From Planococcus halocryophilus (lineage in GTDB: Bacteria; Bacillota; Bacilli; Bacillales_A; Planococcaceae), in the NCBI RefSeq assembly GCF_001687585.2, contig NZ_CP016537.2:468001-532000 (forward strand): DNA of 64,000 nucleotides, written 5' to 3'. The position numbers and the translations under genes were made by a program. Under the pieces are notes generated by a model that was not told the DNA's origin, searched no databases, and saw only the letters and a program-made list of their open reading frames with translations. Positions 43,603 to 52,949 of this stretch are shown in pieces (positions within the stretch are counted from its first letter, which is position 1; each line of letters starts with the position of its first letter).

Positions 43603-44082
43603 ATGGATAACCAACCGAAAAATCAAATTTCACGAAAAGGCTTAACAGTCTGGCGTGTATACGGCAGTATGGAGACAGCGGTTATTGCGTTAATAGCAAT
43701 TGGAGCTGGCGTTCTCACTTATTTTTTTGACTGGCCACAATGGCTTTATGCGATTTACGGAGCAGTCATTCTGCTATTTGGCGTCGTGCTGATTTTTTGG
43801 TTTCCAAAAATTAGGTGGCAACGGTGGCGTTATGAAGTAAGAGAACATGAAATCGAACTGCAGCACGGCTTATTTATTGTTACGCGAACTTTGGTGCCGA
43901 TGGTGCGTGTCCAACACGTAGATACTGAACAAGGACCTATTTTAAGAAAGTATGACTTAGCGGAAATTTCCATTTCAACAGCCGCGACCACTCACACAAT
44001 TCCAGCATTGGTAACAGCAGAAGCAGATGAGTTGAGAGCGAGAATTTCTGTATTGGCAAGGGTGGCGGAAGATGATGTATGA
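43603..44082 (+). CDS. PH domain membrane protein, YdbS-like
   Basis: 159 residues with two membrane helices (AVIALIAIGAGVLTYFF and AIYGAVILLFGVVLIFWF) followed by a bacterial PH (DUF304) domain, with RYEVREHEIELQHGLFIVTRTLVPM and QHVDTEQGPILRKYDLA. Paired YdbS/YdbT genes occur across Bacillales and have been linked to protection against certain bacteriocins. It overlaps the next gene by 11 nt. Confidence 0.88.
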   Translation: MDNQPKNQISRKGLTVWRVYGSMETAVIALIAIGAGVLTYFFDWPQWLYAIYGAVILLFGVVLIFWFPKIRWQRWRYEVREHEIELQHGLFIVTRTLVPMVRVQHVDTEQGPILRKYDLAEISISTAATTHTIPALVTAEADELRARISVLARVAEDDV

Positions 44083-45586
44083 AGGACGTTATAAACTGCA
44101 TCCGATTTCGGCATTTTTAAACTTTATTAAAGGAATGAAAGAATTACTTCTTCCGTTTATTATCATTTTTGGCGTCAATATTTTCAGAGGTGATGGCATC
44201 AGTTCGATGTTTAACCAAGGTTGGCAAGGGATGATTCCTGTAATCGTGGGCGTTGCGATGTTGTTATTTCTGTTGATTTCCGGAATTATCAAATGGAAAC
44301 GTTTTGTTTATTGGTTTGAAGATGGAGAACTTCGTATTGAATACGGTTTGTTTGTGAAGAAAAAAAGGTACATACCATTCGAACGAATTCAAAGTTTAAA
44401 TTATGCAGAAGGCATTTTTCACCGACCGCTTGGACTAGTAAAAGTGAAAGTAGAAACAGCAGGTTCAGGAAAAGTAGGGCAAGCTGAAGCTGAATTGACG
44501 GCAATTTCAAGAGAAGATGCGGATCGTATTGAAAAAGAAATGGAAAAAGCCAAACATCAACTGTCGCGAGAAAAAACTCCGATAATCGGACCTGTAGAGT
44601 TTGTTGAAGTTCCTGTTAAAAAAACGACCAAAACGCTTTATCATATGTCTATCAAAGAACTATTAATTCTTGCTACAACTTCTAGCGGAATTGGCGTTGT
44701 CATTTCAGCCGTAGCGATTTTTCTTTCTCAGTTTTCTGAGTTTATCCCGTACGATGCTGTTTATGAAGAAATCATCTTATTTTTACGTTTTGGTGCATTA
44801 ATAGTTGCGCTAACCATCTTTGTTGTTTTAGTAATGGCATGGGTCATTTCGGTTATAATGACGATTGTAGCGAATTACCAATTTACGATTCAGTACGACG
44901 AAGATCGGATATATATTACTAGAGGCTTATTAGAGAAAAAGAAAGTCTCAATACCGTTAAAGCGTGTTCAAGGAATTAAAATAAGCCAAAATCCTTTGAG
45001 GGAACTATTCGGTTATGCAACAGTCGTAGTCGAAAGTGCAGGTGGGTCAGTGGGAGATAAGGACGAAAAAATTCGTCTATTTCCTTTGGTGAAAAAAACT
45101 CGGATGTTGCCAATTCTAGAAGAATTGTTTCCAGAGTTAGAATGGACGCCCCAATTGGTTGGAGCGCCAAAGCGCAGCATTCATTTTTTCTACCGCTTAA
45201 ATTTAGTTTGGCTTTCTCCGATGTTTGCAGCTGTAGGGTATTTCTTTTATCCATACGGACTTCTGGCTTTGCTTATTGTGCCGGTGGTTATCGTTATTGG
45301 TATTTGGCAACACCGAACTGTAGGGTATGCGCTCGGTGAAAGGCAATTAACCGCTCAATTTAGAGGGCTTAGCAAGCACCGCTATTTTATATTGAAGAAA
45401 AGAATTCAAGTTGTTCAAGTAACACAAAGTTATTTTGAGCGACGCAAAGGAATTGCCTCGATTCACGTGACTATTAAATCGGGTATGATGGGTGCCACTG
45501 CAACAACCCCTCATATGGAAAAAGAAGATGCTAGCCAAATTCTAGTTTGGTATAAACCGTTTGGAGCAAAAGAGCAGTCGAGTTGA
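44072..45586 (+). CDS. PH domain membrane protein, YdbT-like
   Basis: 504 residues with several membrane helices and repeated PH domain units: FEDGELRIEYGLFVKKKRYIPF near 90, YDEDRIYITRGLLEKKKVSIPL near 275 and ALGERQLTAQFRGLSKHR near 425. This three-fold layout is the YdbT type. It forms a unit with the YdbS-like gene (11-nt overlap) and may form a complex with it in the membrane. The function is not well established. Confidence 0.88.
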   Translation: MMYEGRYKLHPISAFLNFIKGMKELLLPFIIIFGVNIFRGDGISSMFNQGWQGMIPVIVGVAMLLFLLISGIIKWKRFVYWFEDGELRIEYGLFVKKKRYIPFERIQSLNYAEGIFHRPLGLVKVKVETAGSGKVGQAEAELTAISREDADRIEKEMEKAKHQLSREKTPIIGPVEFVEVPVKKTTKTLYHMSIKELLILATTSSGIGVVISAVAIFLSQFSEFIPYDAVYEEIILFLRFGALIVALTIFVVLVMAWVISVIMTIVANYQFTIQYDEDRIYITRGLLEKKKVSIPLKRVQGIKISQNPLRELFGYATVVVESAGGSVGDKDEKIRLFPLVKKTRMLPILEELFPELEWTPQLVGAPKRSIHFFYRLNLVWLSPMFAAVGYFFYPYGLLALLIVPVVIVIGIWQHRTVGYALGERQLTAQFRGLSKHRYFILKKRIQVVQVTQSYFERRKGIASIHVTIKSGMMGATATTPHMEKEDASQILVWYKPFGAKEQSS

Positions 45587-45602
45587 AAATTGGAGTATAA
45601 AA

Positions 45603-45641
45603 AAAGACGGCCGGATATAAAAATCCGGCTGTCTTTATTTT
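45603..45641. terminator. Bidirectional terminator
   Basis: AAAGACGGCCGGAT with ATCCGGCTGTCTTT (one G-T pair; 45603-45616 and 45623-45636) between the YdbT-like gene and the rhomboid gene. Confidence 0.85.
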
Positions 45642-46243
45642 TTAGCTCGCCAGCTAACGATGCGTTTTGGGTGGAAATAACTAAGACCGATTAAGAACCC
45701 GGTAATCATTCCGGCGATGTGTGCGGTCACGTTAATGTTTGGTGTTAAGAAAGTCATAACTATACTAATAACGATAATTGGGAGTATAATTTGTTTAAGT
45801 TGGGGTAAAGCGCGTCCCCCGTAATACACCAATGCACCAAATGCGCCGAAAACGCCGAAAATGGCACCACTTGCCCCGACGTGGGAATAATCGAGTGGTT
45901 GTAAGAAATAAGTAGCTGCAGAAGCGAAAAAGCCTGCTAGTAAGTAAATCGTTATAAAACGAATTTTGCCGGTTAATCGTTCTAACTCAGGTCCGAAAAG
46001 GAATAAGGAAAACATATTAAACAGCAGGTGCATCACTCCACTATGCAGGAACATTGGGGTAAAAAAGCGCCACCATTGACCTTCTGCAATGTAAAAGTTA
46101 GATCCTACACCATAAAAATAGATCCATTGACCAAGAGAAGGTAACCACGTTAGTACATAGACCAACAGATTAAGAGCAATCAAAGTGGAAACGACCGGAT
46201 ACATACGCAAGTATTGCTTAAAACTTTCTGTTCGAATAAACAT
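45635..46243 (-). CDS. Rhomboid family intramembrane serine protease
   Basis: 202 residues, six membrane helices. The catalytic dyad is Ser125 in GASGAIFG and His175 in AHIAGMITGF; the HLLFNMFSLFLFG element (about 72-84) helps the fold. It cleaves other membrane proteins inside the membrane; substrates are unknown. It has no extra domains. Diverges from acpS. The symbol is left empty because several paralogues may exist. Confidence 0.92.
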   Translation of the reverse strand: MFIRTESFKQYLRMYPVVSTLIALNLLVYVLTWLPSLGQWIYFYGVGSNFYIAEGQWWRFFTPMFLHSGVMHLLFNMFSLFLFGPELERLTGKIRFITIYLLAGFFASAATYFLQPLDYSHVGASGAIFGVFGAFGALVYYGGRALPQLKQIILPIIVISIVMTFLTPNINVTAHIAGMITGFLIGLSYFHPKRIVSWRAKK

Positions 46244-46311
46244 TTTGTCACCTCTATTTCATACGTTTTATTATACCTGTTACTTGTTTGCGAATGAAAG
46301 GAGAAACATTT

Positions 46312-46665
46312 ATGATTACAGGAATTGGGCTGGATATTGTTGAAATGTCACGAATCCACCGATTAGATACCAAATCACCAAGATTTAGAGCACGTGTACT
46401 AACTGACTATGAACAAACGGAATACAATCAGTTAACAGAAACAAGAAAAACTGAATTTCTTGCCGGTCGTTTTGCGGCAAAAGAAGCATATTCCAAAGCA
46501 AAAGGCACTGGAATTGGCAGGGAATGTTCTTTTCAAGACATCGAAATTAGAAAAGATACTAAAGGAAAACCTGCTATTTACTTCCAAGGGATAGAAACGG
46601 GGTTAGTGTCTATTACACATTCGAAAGAATTTGCAGCGGCGCAAGTTCTTTTACAAACAATATAA
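46312..46665 (+). CDS. acpS: Holo-[acyl-carrier-protein] synthase AcpS
   Basis: 117 residues from ATG 46312 (AAAGGAGA upstream; the frame to 46288 lies over it). Typical motifs: TGIGLDIVEMSRI, FLAGRFAAKEAYSKAKGTG and SITHSKEFAAA. The enzyme moves 4'-phosphopantetheine from CoA to apo-ACP. It is the first gene of the acpS-alr-mazEF-rsb block conserved in Bacillales. Confidence 0.95.
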   Translation: MITGIGLDIVEMSRIHRLDTKSPRFRARVLTDYEQTEYNQLTETRKTEFLAGRFAAKEAYSKAKGTGIGRECSFQDIEIRKDTKGKPAIYFQGIETGLVSITHSKEFAAAQVLLQTI

Positions 46666-46680
46666 CCAGGTGGTGTTGAG

Positions 46681-47838
46681 ATGATAGAAAATTACCGTCC
46701 GACTAAAGCGGTCATTGATTTAACAGCAATTAAAAGTAATTTAACTTATTTTCAAGAAAAAGTCGGTGATGCCGATGTAATTGCAGTGGTAAAAGCAGAC
46801 GCTTATGGACATGGTGTTCTAGAAATTGTAAAAACAGTTATTGAAAATGGGGTCCGTATGCTCGCGGTAGCGACTCCGGATGAAGCTCTTTTTCTCCGCA
46901 ATCACGGCATAGATACCGAATTGTTAGTGTTAGGAGCCACTCCTTCGCAGTTTATTCCAATCGCGCAACAGCACAATATTATCGTGACTGCAATCTCGCT
47001 TGACTGGTTATCAATGGCAGCGATGCACGTAGAAAAGAATTTAGATGCATTAAAGATTCATTTGAAAGTAGATACCGGGATGAGACGTATCGGGGTCCAA
47101 GTAAATGAAATCGATGAGGCTTTTGGTTTTATTGCCGATCATGACTTTGACTTTAAAGGCATCTTTACTCATTTTGCGACTGCAGATGAAAAAGATTCTC
47201 CACTTTTCAGTCAGCAAGTAAACGCAATGAATACGATTCTAGATAAGTTAGATGATTCTTCTGTAATGGTCCATATATCGAATAGTGCAGCTGCTATTAT
47301 GCATCCGGACTTAGTGTGCGATGCAGTGCGTATTGGAATTTCGTTATACGGGATTGCGCCTTCTCCTTATGTAGGTGAGGAAATGGATTTTGAATTACAA
47401 CCTGCACTTAGTCTTGAAACCGAAATGATTCAAGTAAAAAAACTAAAAGCTGGAGAAGCATTAAGTTACGGAGCTACATATCGCGCTGAACAAGACGAGT
47501 GGATTGCGACGATACCAATCGGTTATGCAGATGGCATGTTACGTGGTTTACAAGGTCAAGATGTCTTGGTGAAAGGAAAACGTGTCCCAATCGTTGGTCG
47601 GATTTGTATGGACCAATGCATGGTTCGACTATCTGAGAGATCTCTAATTGGAGAAAAAGTTCAGTTGATTGGGCGACAAGGGCAACAACGGATTTTAATT
47701 GACGAATGGGCCGTTAAGCTTGAAACAATTCCTTATGAAATTCCTTGTATCTTAACAAAACGAGTGCCGCGTGTGTATGTAGAAAGAGCAGAGCTTACCG
47801 ATTTTTCTTTTCAGCAGTCTAATAAGATGTTAAGATAG
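46681..47838 (+). CDS. alr: Alanine racemase
   Basis: 385 residues. The PLP lysine is Lys38 in AVVKADAYGHG; other marks are HLKVDTGMRRIG and IPIGYADGMLRG, then GRICMDQCM. It turns L-Ala into D-Ala for cell wall use (with ddl and murF here). It lies 15 nt after acpS with an AGGTGGTG site. MazEF follows. Confidence 0.95.
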   Translation: MIENYRPTKAVIDLTAIKSNLTYFQEKVGDADVIAVVKADAYGHGVLEIVKTVIENGVRMLAVATPDEALFLRNHGIDTELLVLGATPSQFIPIAQQHNIIVTAISLDWLSMAAMHVEKNLDALKIHLKVDTGMRRIGVQVNEIDEAFGFIADHDFDFKGIFTHFATADEKDSPLFSQQVNAMNTILDKLDDSSVMVHISNSAAAIMHPDLVCDAVRIGISLYGIAPSPYVGEEMDFELQPALSLETEMIQVKKLKAGEALSYGATYRAEQDEWIATIPIGYADGMLRGLQGQDVLVKGKRVPIVGRICMDQCMVRLSERSLIGEKVQLIGRQGQQRILIDEWAVKLETIPYEIPCILTKRVPRVYVERAELTDFSFQQSNKMLR

Positions 47839-47881
47839 AATAGACTAAGACAGAAGAACGGTATTTTCGGAGGTGTCGGCT

Positions 47882-48166
47882 GTGTACGGTAAGTCAAAGA
47901 CAAAAGAAGTGGTTGTGAAAATGCCAAAGCAATTTATTTCGGAGTTGACAACTCATTCAAATGAGCATGTTCAGGAAAGTGGAGATTATATTTACGTTTC
48001 CACAAACCGGGTGACGAAAAATCTATACGACTCATATCATATTCGGGAAGCGATGATCAAGGGCTACGTGGAGATGTCACAAATCAATCTATCGATTGCT
48101 TGTGAATGTTCTCACGCTGAGTACGAAGCGGAGCATACGACCGTGCGACTCGTAAGCGGAGGGTGA
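47882..48166 (+). CDS. mazE: Antitoxin MazE/EndoAI
   Basis: 94 residues from GTG 47882, with GGAGG 8 nt upstream; the earlier GTG at 47873 overlaps that site. The N-terminal part looks like a ribbon-helix-helix; the C-terminal part [29 protein letters not shown] matches B. subtilis EndoAI. It neutralises the next gene product. The spacing to mazF is 4 nt. Confidence 0.9.
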   Translation: MYGKSKTKEVVVKMPKQFISELTTHSNEHVQESGDYIYVSTNRVTKNLYDSYHIREAMIKGYVEMSQINLSIACECSHAEYEAEHTTVRLVSGG

Positions 48167-48170
48167 CAAC

Positions 48171-48521
48171 TTGATTGTAAAACGCGGAGATGTTTTTTTT
48201 GCGGAATTATCGCCAGTCGTCGGGTCTGAGCAAGGTGGGACCCGCCCGGTTCTGGTGATTCAAAACGATATAGGGAATCGATTTAGTCCCACCGTCATTA
48301 TTGCTGCAATAACGGCACAGATTCAAAAAGCTAAATTGCCGACTCATGTAGAAATCAATGCCAAAAAATATGGTTTTGAGCGTGATTCTGTTATTTTGCT
48401 TGAACAATTACGAACAATTGATAAGTCGAGATTAACCGACAAAATTACTCAACTTGACGACACATTGATGGAAAAAGTGGATGAAGCATTGGAAATCAGC
48501 GTGGGCCTAGTGAAATTTTAA
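48171..48521 (+). CDS. mazF: Endoribonuclease toxin MazF/EndoA
   Basis: 116 residues from TTG 48171 (GGAGGGTG upstream). It begins [22 protein letters not shown] with [10 protein letters not shown], and contains [25 protein letters not shown], as in B. subtilis EndoA (MazF-ec). It cleaves mRNA at a short sequence such as UACAU in B. subtilis. It pairs with mazE just upstream and lies before the sigma-B operon, the standard Bacillales location. Confidence 0.94.
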   Translation: MIVKRGDVFFAELSPVVGSEQGGTRPVLVIQNDIGNRFSPTVIIAAITAQIQKAKLPTHVEINAKKYGFERDSVILLEQLRTIDKSRLTDKITQLDDTLMEKVDEALEISVGLVKF

Positions 48522-48542
48522 GCATACATACTTCTGTAAAGG

Positions 48543-48574
48543 CATCTTGAGAATTTTCTCAAGATGTTTTTTAT
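48543..48574 (+). terminator. Terminator after mazEF
   Basis: CATCTTGAGAA/TTCTCAAGATG stem (48543-48553 with 48556-48566) and a T run. Confidence 0.85.
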
Positions 48575-48683
48575 TGTTTGATATGTTAGCAAAAAAGATG
48601 TGAAAAAAACGAATTTCCGCTACAATAAAGAGTAGTAAACGAAAAAGGGATACATAGTTCGACAGGGAGGGTTTTTAGTCAAT

Positions 48684-49511
48684 ATGAATAAACAGATGGC
48701 TCAATATATACAGGGCAATTTAACCGAAATTATTTCGCAGTGGCAAGGGAAAATGAAGAACGAAGAAGAGGAACTTTCTTTTCGGATTATGCCTGAAGAG
48801 CTATTGAATCAAACAAGTTACGAATTTGCAGAACTGATGATTTCTAATTTACTAGAAAACCATCAAGCGTATGAAAGTCGTATAAATGATTTCGCTGAAA
48901 AAGTTGTTCGCCTCGGATGGTCAATTACATTTGTGACGAAGGCAATTGGACACTTTGCTGAAATCGTTTATGAGGATATGAGAAAAGAAGAAATGATTAA
49001 TGATGGAAATCTTGCTGATTATATAGAAGAATTTTCAAAGTGGATTACGCCTATTCGAGAGAGCACAATACAAGCTTACTCTAAAACATGGGAACGTACT
49101 GTAAGTTTGCAAAAAATTGCGCTACAGGAACTATCTGCATCATTGATTCCAGTATTTGAAAAAGTATCCGTTATGCCTTTAGTTGGGACAATTGATACCG
49201 AACGAGCAAAATTGATTATGGAGAATTTGCTTGAAGGTGTCGTAAAGCACCGTGCGGAAGTTGTTTTGCTCGATATAACTGGTGTTCCTGTAGTTGATAC
49301 TATGGTGGCTCATCACATTATCCAAGCGGCAGATGCTGTACGTTTAGTAGGAGCAAAATGTATGCTTGTCGGAATTCGACCTGAAATTGCTCAAACAATT
49401 GTTACGTTAGGCATAAATTTAAATGATTTCACAACAACAAGCACTTTGCAGCGAGGCGTAGAACAGGCGCTAGCTTGGACGAATCGGAAAATTGTGGAGG
49501 TTGAAGACTGA
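48684..49511 (+). CDS. rsbR: Stressosome co-antagonist RsbR
   Basis: 275 residues: an N-terminal four-helix (non-heme globin-like) sensory domain, then a C-terminal STAS domain (about 160-275). In the STAS part, the [18 protein letters not shown] segment has Thr at the phosphoacceptor position. RsbR and RsbS form the stressosome that holds RsbT until stress. It follows the mazEF terminator with GGGAGGG and starts the rsbRSTU group. Only one RsbR paralogue is in the window. Confidence 0.93.
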   Translation: MNKQMAQYIQGNLTEIISQWQGKMKNEEEELSFRIMPEELLNQTSYEFAELMISNLLENHQAYESRINDFAEKVVRLGWSITFVTKAIGHFAEIVYEDMRKEEMINDGNLADYIEEFSKWITPIRESTIQAYSKTWERTVSLQKIALQELSASLIPVFEKVSVMPLVGTIDTERAKLIMENLLEGVVKHRAEVVLLDITGVPVVDTMVAHHIIQAADAVRLVGAKCMLVGIRPEIAQTIVTLGINLNDFTTTSTLQRGVEQALAWTNRKIVEVED

Positions 49512-49873
49512 TGAATTTTAGAATTCCAATTTTAAAATTAAGAGATACATTAATTGTTTCGATTCAATGGGAACTTGACGATCAAACAGCTCTTCAATTC
49601 CAGGAAGACTTATTGAAAAAACTTCATGAAACAAGTGCGCGAGGTGTCGTAATTGATTTGACATCGATCGATTTTATCGACTCATTTATTGCAAAAGTTC
49701 TGGGAGACGTCATCAGCATGTCAAGCTTGATGGGGGCCAGAGTAGTTATTACCGGTATTCAGCCAGCAGTTGCTATCACTTTAATCGAGTTAGGAATTCG
49801 ACTTGAAGATGTTATGACAGCGCTAGATTTAGAAAATGGTCTGGATAAACTTCAATTGGAATTGGAGGCTTAA
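49511..49873 (+). CDS. rsbS: Stressosome antagonist RsbS
   Basis: 120 residues, a single STAS domain. The phosphoacceptor Ser lies in [16 protein letters not shown], as in B. subtilis RsbS Ser59. The ATG overlaps the rsbR stop by one base, which indicates coupling. It binds and inhibits RsbT in the stressosome until phosphorylated. Confidence 0.94.
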   Translation: MNFRIPILKLRDTLIVSIQWELDDQTALQFQEDLLKKLHETSARGVVIDLTSIDFIDSFIAKVLGDVISMSSLMGARVVITGIQPAVAITLIELGIRLEDVMTALDLENGLDKLQLELEA

Positions 49874-49875
49874 CC

Positions 49876-50277
49876 ATGAGCGATGAGTCCTCGGTAGAAA
49901 TTTTAACGGAATGGGATATTGTTGCCGCAAGACAACTCGGACGTAATGTCGCGAAAGAACTTGGTTTTGGCACAGTTGATCAGGCCCGTATTACAACGGC
50001 TATAAGCGAGCTTGCTCGCAACATATATTTATATGCTGGCAAAGGCAGAATCGAAATTCAACAATTGACTGAAAATGGTCTTAAAGGTATTTTAATTATT
50101 GCAGCAGACAGCGGTCCCGGAATTTCCGATATTCGTCAAGTGATGGAAGATGGATTTACGACTTCAGGTGGATTGGGAGCAGGGCTTCCGGGTGTTAAGA
50201 GATTAATGGATGATTTTAAGATTGAAACAATTGTGGGCGAAGGTACAGATATAAGAGCTACGAAGTGGCTTCGTTAG
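49876..50277 (+). CDS. rsbT: Switch protein/serine kinase RsbT
   Basis: 133 residues. An HATPase_c kinase fold with ELARNIYLYAG, ADSGPGISD and TSGGLGAGLPGVKRLMDDF (the lid). It phosphorylates RsbR/RsbS on stress and then activates the phosphatase RsbU. GGAGGC lies just before. The distance to rsbS is 2 nt. Confidence 0.94.
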   Translation: MSDESSVEILTEWDIVAARQLGRNVAKELGFGTVDQARITTAISELARNIYLYAGKGRIEIQQLTENGLKGILIIAADSGPGISDIRQVMEDGFTTSGGLGAGLPGVKRLMDDFKIETIVGEGTDIRATKWLR

Positions 50278-50289
50278 GGGGAACACCCA

Positions 50290-51291
50290 GTGATTCACGA
50301 AATCGAGAATCAGTATAAAGAAATTTTAAATGAATACATGAAAAAACAAACCGAACAAAATTTGTATGTGGGTCAAAACTTCAGCCGACAACTCATCTTA
50401 GAAAATATTTCGCCCGAAGAAGTCATCAGTATGCACAAAGGGGCAATCCAAGAACTTTATGATGAGTTGCCGGATGTGGTATGGCATTCTTTCGACTTCT
50501 TAATCGAAATGATGATCAATTATGGATTGGCGCTTCAAGAGCGACAAAGTCTCTTAAAGCAACAGGAAGAGTTGAAAGTGGAAATGGATTTGGCAGCGAA
50601 TGTACAGGAGACGTTGCTAAAAACAAAATTACCTTTACTCGAAGGCTTAGATATTGGCCTTCTTTCTATTCCTGCCCGAAAAATGAATGGCGACTATATC
50701 TATTTTGTTAGTGAACATGATGGTTATGCAGGGGTAGCGGTTGCAGATGTAATCGGTAAAGGCCTTCCTGCAGCTCTTTGCATGTCTATGATTAAATTTG
50801 GTATGGATAGTCTAAGTAGCTCGCAAGCGCTTCCGAAAGATGTGCTAAGTATCATTAACCGGATTGTTGAGAAAAGTGTGGATGATTCAATGTTCGTTTC
50901 CATGTTCTATGGAAATTATGACGCGAAGAAAGCACGTTTGACATATGGTTCAGCAGGACACGAACCGGCTATTTTATATCGTGCAAAAGACAACGAATTT
51001 ATGGAATTGAATGCAAAAGGCTTGTTGCTTGGTGTATCACCAGCTGCTGTCTACGAAGAACACGCAGTCGATTTGGAAAAAGGCGACTTGGTCATTATGA
51101 TGACAGATGGCGTAACAGAAGGCAGGAACGAGGAAGGCTTTATCGAGCGCGAAGTTATCTATGAATTAATCGAACGGAAAAAAGAAGAAGCTGCGCAAGT
51201 GATTGTACAGTATGTTTACGATGAGCTTGAACGAATGCAAAATGCACAGTTTCAAGATGACTTTACATTAGTGATTTATAAAAAAGTCTGA
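50290..51291 (+). CDS. rsbU: PP2C-type phosphatase RsbU
   Basis: 333 residues from GTG 50290. Residues 1-90 are the N-terminal RsbT-binding domain; from about 115 a PPM (PP2C) phosphatase domain: AANVQETLLKTKLP, GDYIYFV, VADVIGKGLPAALCMSMIKF and MMTDGVTEGRNEEGF supply the Asp metal ligands. It dephosphorylates RsbV~P. It is 12 nt after rsbT; a sigma-B promoter lies right after it. Confidence 0.94.
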   Translation: MIHEIENQYKEILNEYMKKQTEQNLYVGQNFSRQLILENISPEEVISMHKGAIQELYDELPDVVWHSFDFLIEMMINYGLALQERQSLLKQQEELKVEMDLAANVQETLLKTKLPLLEGLDIGLLSIPARKMNGDYIYFVSEHDGYAGVAVADVIGKGLPAALCMSMIKFGMDSLSSSQALPKDVLSIINRIVEKSVDDSMFVSMFYGNYDAKKARLTYGSAGHEPAILYRAKDNEFMELNAKGLLLGVSPAAVYEEHAVDLEKGDLVIMMTDGVTEGRNEEGFIEREVIYELIERKKEEAAQVIVQYVYDELERMQNAQFQDDFTLVIYKKV

Positions 51292-51297
51292 TAGTAG

Positions 51298-51323
51298 GTT
51301 TAAAGAGTTGCTATGAGTGGTAT
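51298..51323 (+). promoter_or_regulatory. Sigma-B promoter of rsbVW-sigB-rsbX
   Basis: GTTTAA at 51298-51303 and TGGTAT at 51318-51323 with 14 nt between, 64 nt before the rsbV ATG. In B. subtilis and relatives an autoregulatory sigma-B promoter lies in the same place. Confidence 0.85.
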
Positions 51324-51387
51324 TAAGGCTTAGAATAGCTTTTTTAAAAGCGAGATTGAATTTTAAAAAACGGGGTGTCAAATTACA

Positions 51388-51717
51388 ATGAATATTCAAG
51401 TAGACTTAACTGAATCGAATAATGTTCTTGAAGGATCTATAGGTGGAGAAATTGATGCACATACTGCACCAGTTTTACGTGGGAAATTAGAAGATTATCA
51501 AAGTCACCAAGGTTTAGAAGCAGAGTTGGATCTTTCTGACGTTAATTATATGGATAGTACAGGGCTAGGTGTTTTTGTAGCTTTTTATAAATCGGTCAAT
51601 TCAAATGGTGGGCATGTAAAATTAAAAGGACTCTCCGTTCGATTGAAACGACTTTTCGATATTACCGGTTTAGGCGATATTATGGACATTGAATCAGTCG
51701 GGAAGGAGGGGAACTGA
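51388..51717 (+). CDS. rsbV: Anti-anti-sigma factor RsbV
   Basis: 109 residues, one STAS domain. The Ser phosphoacceptor is in DVNYMDSTGLGVFVAF. Unphosphorylated RsbV pulls RsbW from sigma-B. The stop lies one base before the rsbW start. CGGGGTG precedes the ATG. Confidence 0.94.
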   Translation: MNIQVDLTESNNVLEGSIGGEIDAHTAPVLRGKLEDYQSHQGLEAELDLSDVNYMDSTGLGVFVAFYKSVNSNGGHVKLKGLSVRLKRLFDITGLGDIMDIESVGKEGN

Positions 51718-51718
51718 T

Positions 51719-52189
51719 ATGCGCCCTTTCGATTATGTAGAAATGCGAGTTCCCGCTAAATCGCAATATGTAGGTGTTGCAAGACTTACCATTTCAGGTT
51801 TGGCTAGTCGTATCGGTTTTTCGTTTGACGATATAGAGGATTTGAAAATTGCGTCTAGTGAAGCAGTAACAAATGCAGTTCAACATGCTTATACTGAAGG
51901 TGAGCAAGGCGAGGTTGTCATTGGTTGCGCACTTTATGAAGACAAAATCGAGATTATGGTAGCTGATCATGGCCGTAGCTTTGACTTTGAAGAAACGAAA
52001 GCAAAAGTCGGTCCGTATCATGATGAAGAAGAAGGTGCTTTTCTCCGTGAAGGAGGTCTCGGCTTGTATTTGATTGAAACATTAATGGATGAAGTTAAAG
52101 TTCATCATCAAGAAGGAGTAACCATCTTCATGACAAAGCATGTTGAAGGAGAGCAGGTGGAGAAGGATGTCGAAACAGTCTCATCCTAA
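51719..52189 (+). CDS. rsbW: Anti-sigma-B factor and kinase RsbW
   Basis: 156 residues from ATG 51719 (GGAAGGAGGG upstream; the frame from 51689 lies inside rsbV). The kinase motifs are EAVTNAVQHAY (N box), VADHGRSFD and EGGLGLYLIETLMD. RsbW binds sigma-B and phosphorylates RsbV. It overlaps sigB by 23 nt, so they are coupled. Confidence 0.94.
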   Translation: MRPFDYVEMRVPAKSQYVGVARLTISGLASRIGFSFDDIEDLKIASSEAVTNAVQHAYTEGEQGEVVIGCALYEDKIEIMVADHGRSFDFEETKAKVGPYHDEEEGAFLREGGLGLYLIETLMDEVKVHHQEGVTIFMTKHVEGEQVEKDVETVSS

Positions 52190-52949
52190 TCAGCCTACTA
52201 AAGAACAGGTGCTTGATTGGATTGAAGCTTATCAAAAAACAGAAGATGAAGAAGCCCAGACAAACTTGGTGTTAAATTATAAACGCCTTGTAGAATCCAT
52301 TGCACGAAAATATTCAAATGGAAAATCTTATCATGAAGATATTGCGCAAGTAGGGATGCTGGGGCTGTTAGGAGCTATTAAACGCTATGACCCTACATAT
52401 GGTCGTAGTTTTGAAGCCTTTGCTGTTCCTACAATTATCGGTGAGATTAAACGGTTCTTGCGTGATAAAACATGGGCGATTCATGTCCCGCGCCGTATAA
52501 AAGAATTGGGTCCTCGGATAAAAGCGACAGTTGAAGTGTTGACAACAGAGCTTCAACGTTCACCGCAAGTGTGGGAAATCGCTGAATATCTAGACGTTGA
52601 AGAAGACGATATATTGGAAGCAATGGAGATGGGCAAAAGCTATCAAGCACTTTCAATGGATCATTCTTTAGAGGCAGATTCAGATGGCAGTACAATTACT
52701 TTATTTGACGTAGTTGGCCAAGAAGACGATGGTTATGAGAAAGCGGATCAGCGGATGCTTGTAGCTGAAGCGATGAATGTGCTTTCTGAACGAGAAAAGC
52801 AGATCATCCAATTCACCTACATAGAGCAGCTGAGCCAAAAAGAAGCCGGGGATAAACTCGGGATTTCTCAAATGCACGTTTCTCGTTTGCAAAGAAAAGC
52901 GATTAAGAAACTTCAAGAAGCAATATTAGCAGCTGGCGGAGTTTCCTAG
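52167..52949 (+). CDS. sigB: RNA polymerase sigma factor SigB
   Basis: 260 residues from ATG 52167 (GGTGGAGAAGG upstream; ORF from 52140 overlaps rsbW). Regions 2-4 are clear: YSNGKSYHEDIAQVGMLGLLGAIKRYDP (2.1-2.2), SFEAFAVPTIIGEIKRFLRD (2.3-2.4), WEIAEYLDVEEDDILEAM (3) and QKEAGDKLGISQMHVSRLQRK (4.2). It directs polymerase to general stress promoters. Several candidate targets lie in this window. Confidence 0.96.
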   Translation: MSKQSHPNQPTKEQVLDWIEAYQKTEDEEAQTNLVLNYKRLVESIARKYSNGKSYHEDIAQVGMLGLLGAIKRYDPTYGRSFEAFAVPTIIGEIKRFLRDKTWAIHVPRRIKELGPRIKATVEVLTTELQRSPQVWEIAEYLDVEEDDILEAMEMGKSYQALSMDHSLEADSDGSTITLFDVVGQEDDGYEKADQRMLVAEAMNVLSEREKQIIQFTYIEQLSQKEAGDKLGISQMHVSRLQRKAIKKLQEAILAAGGVS

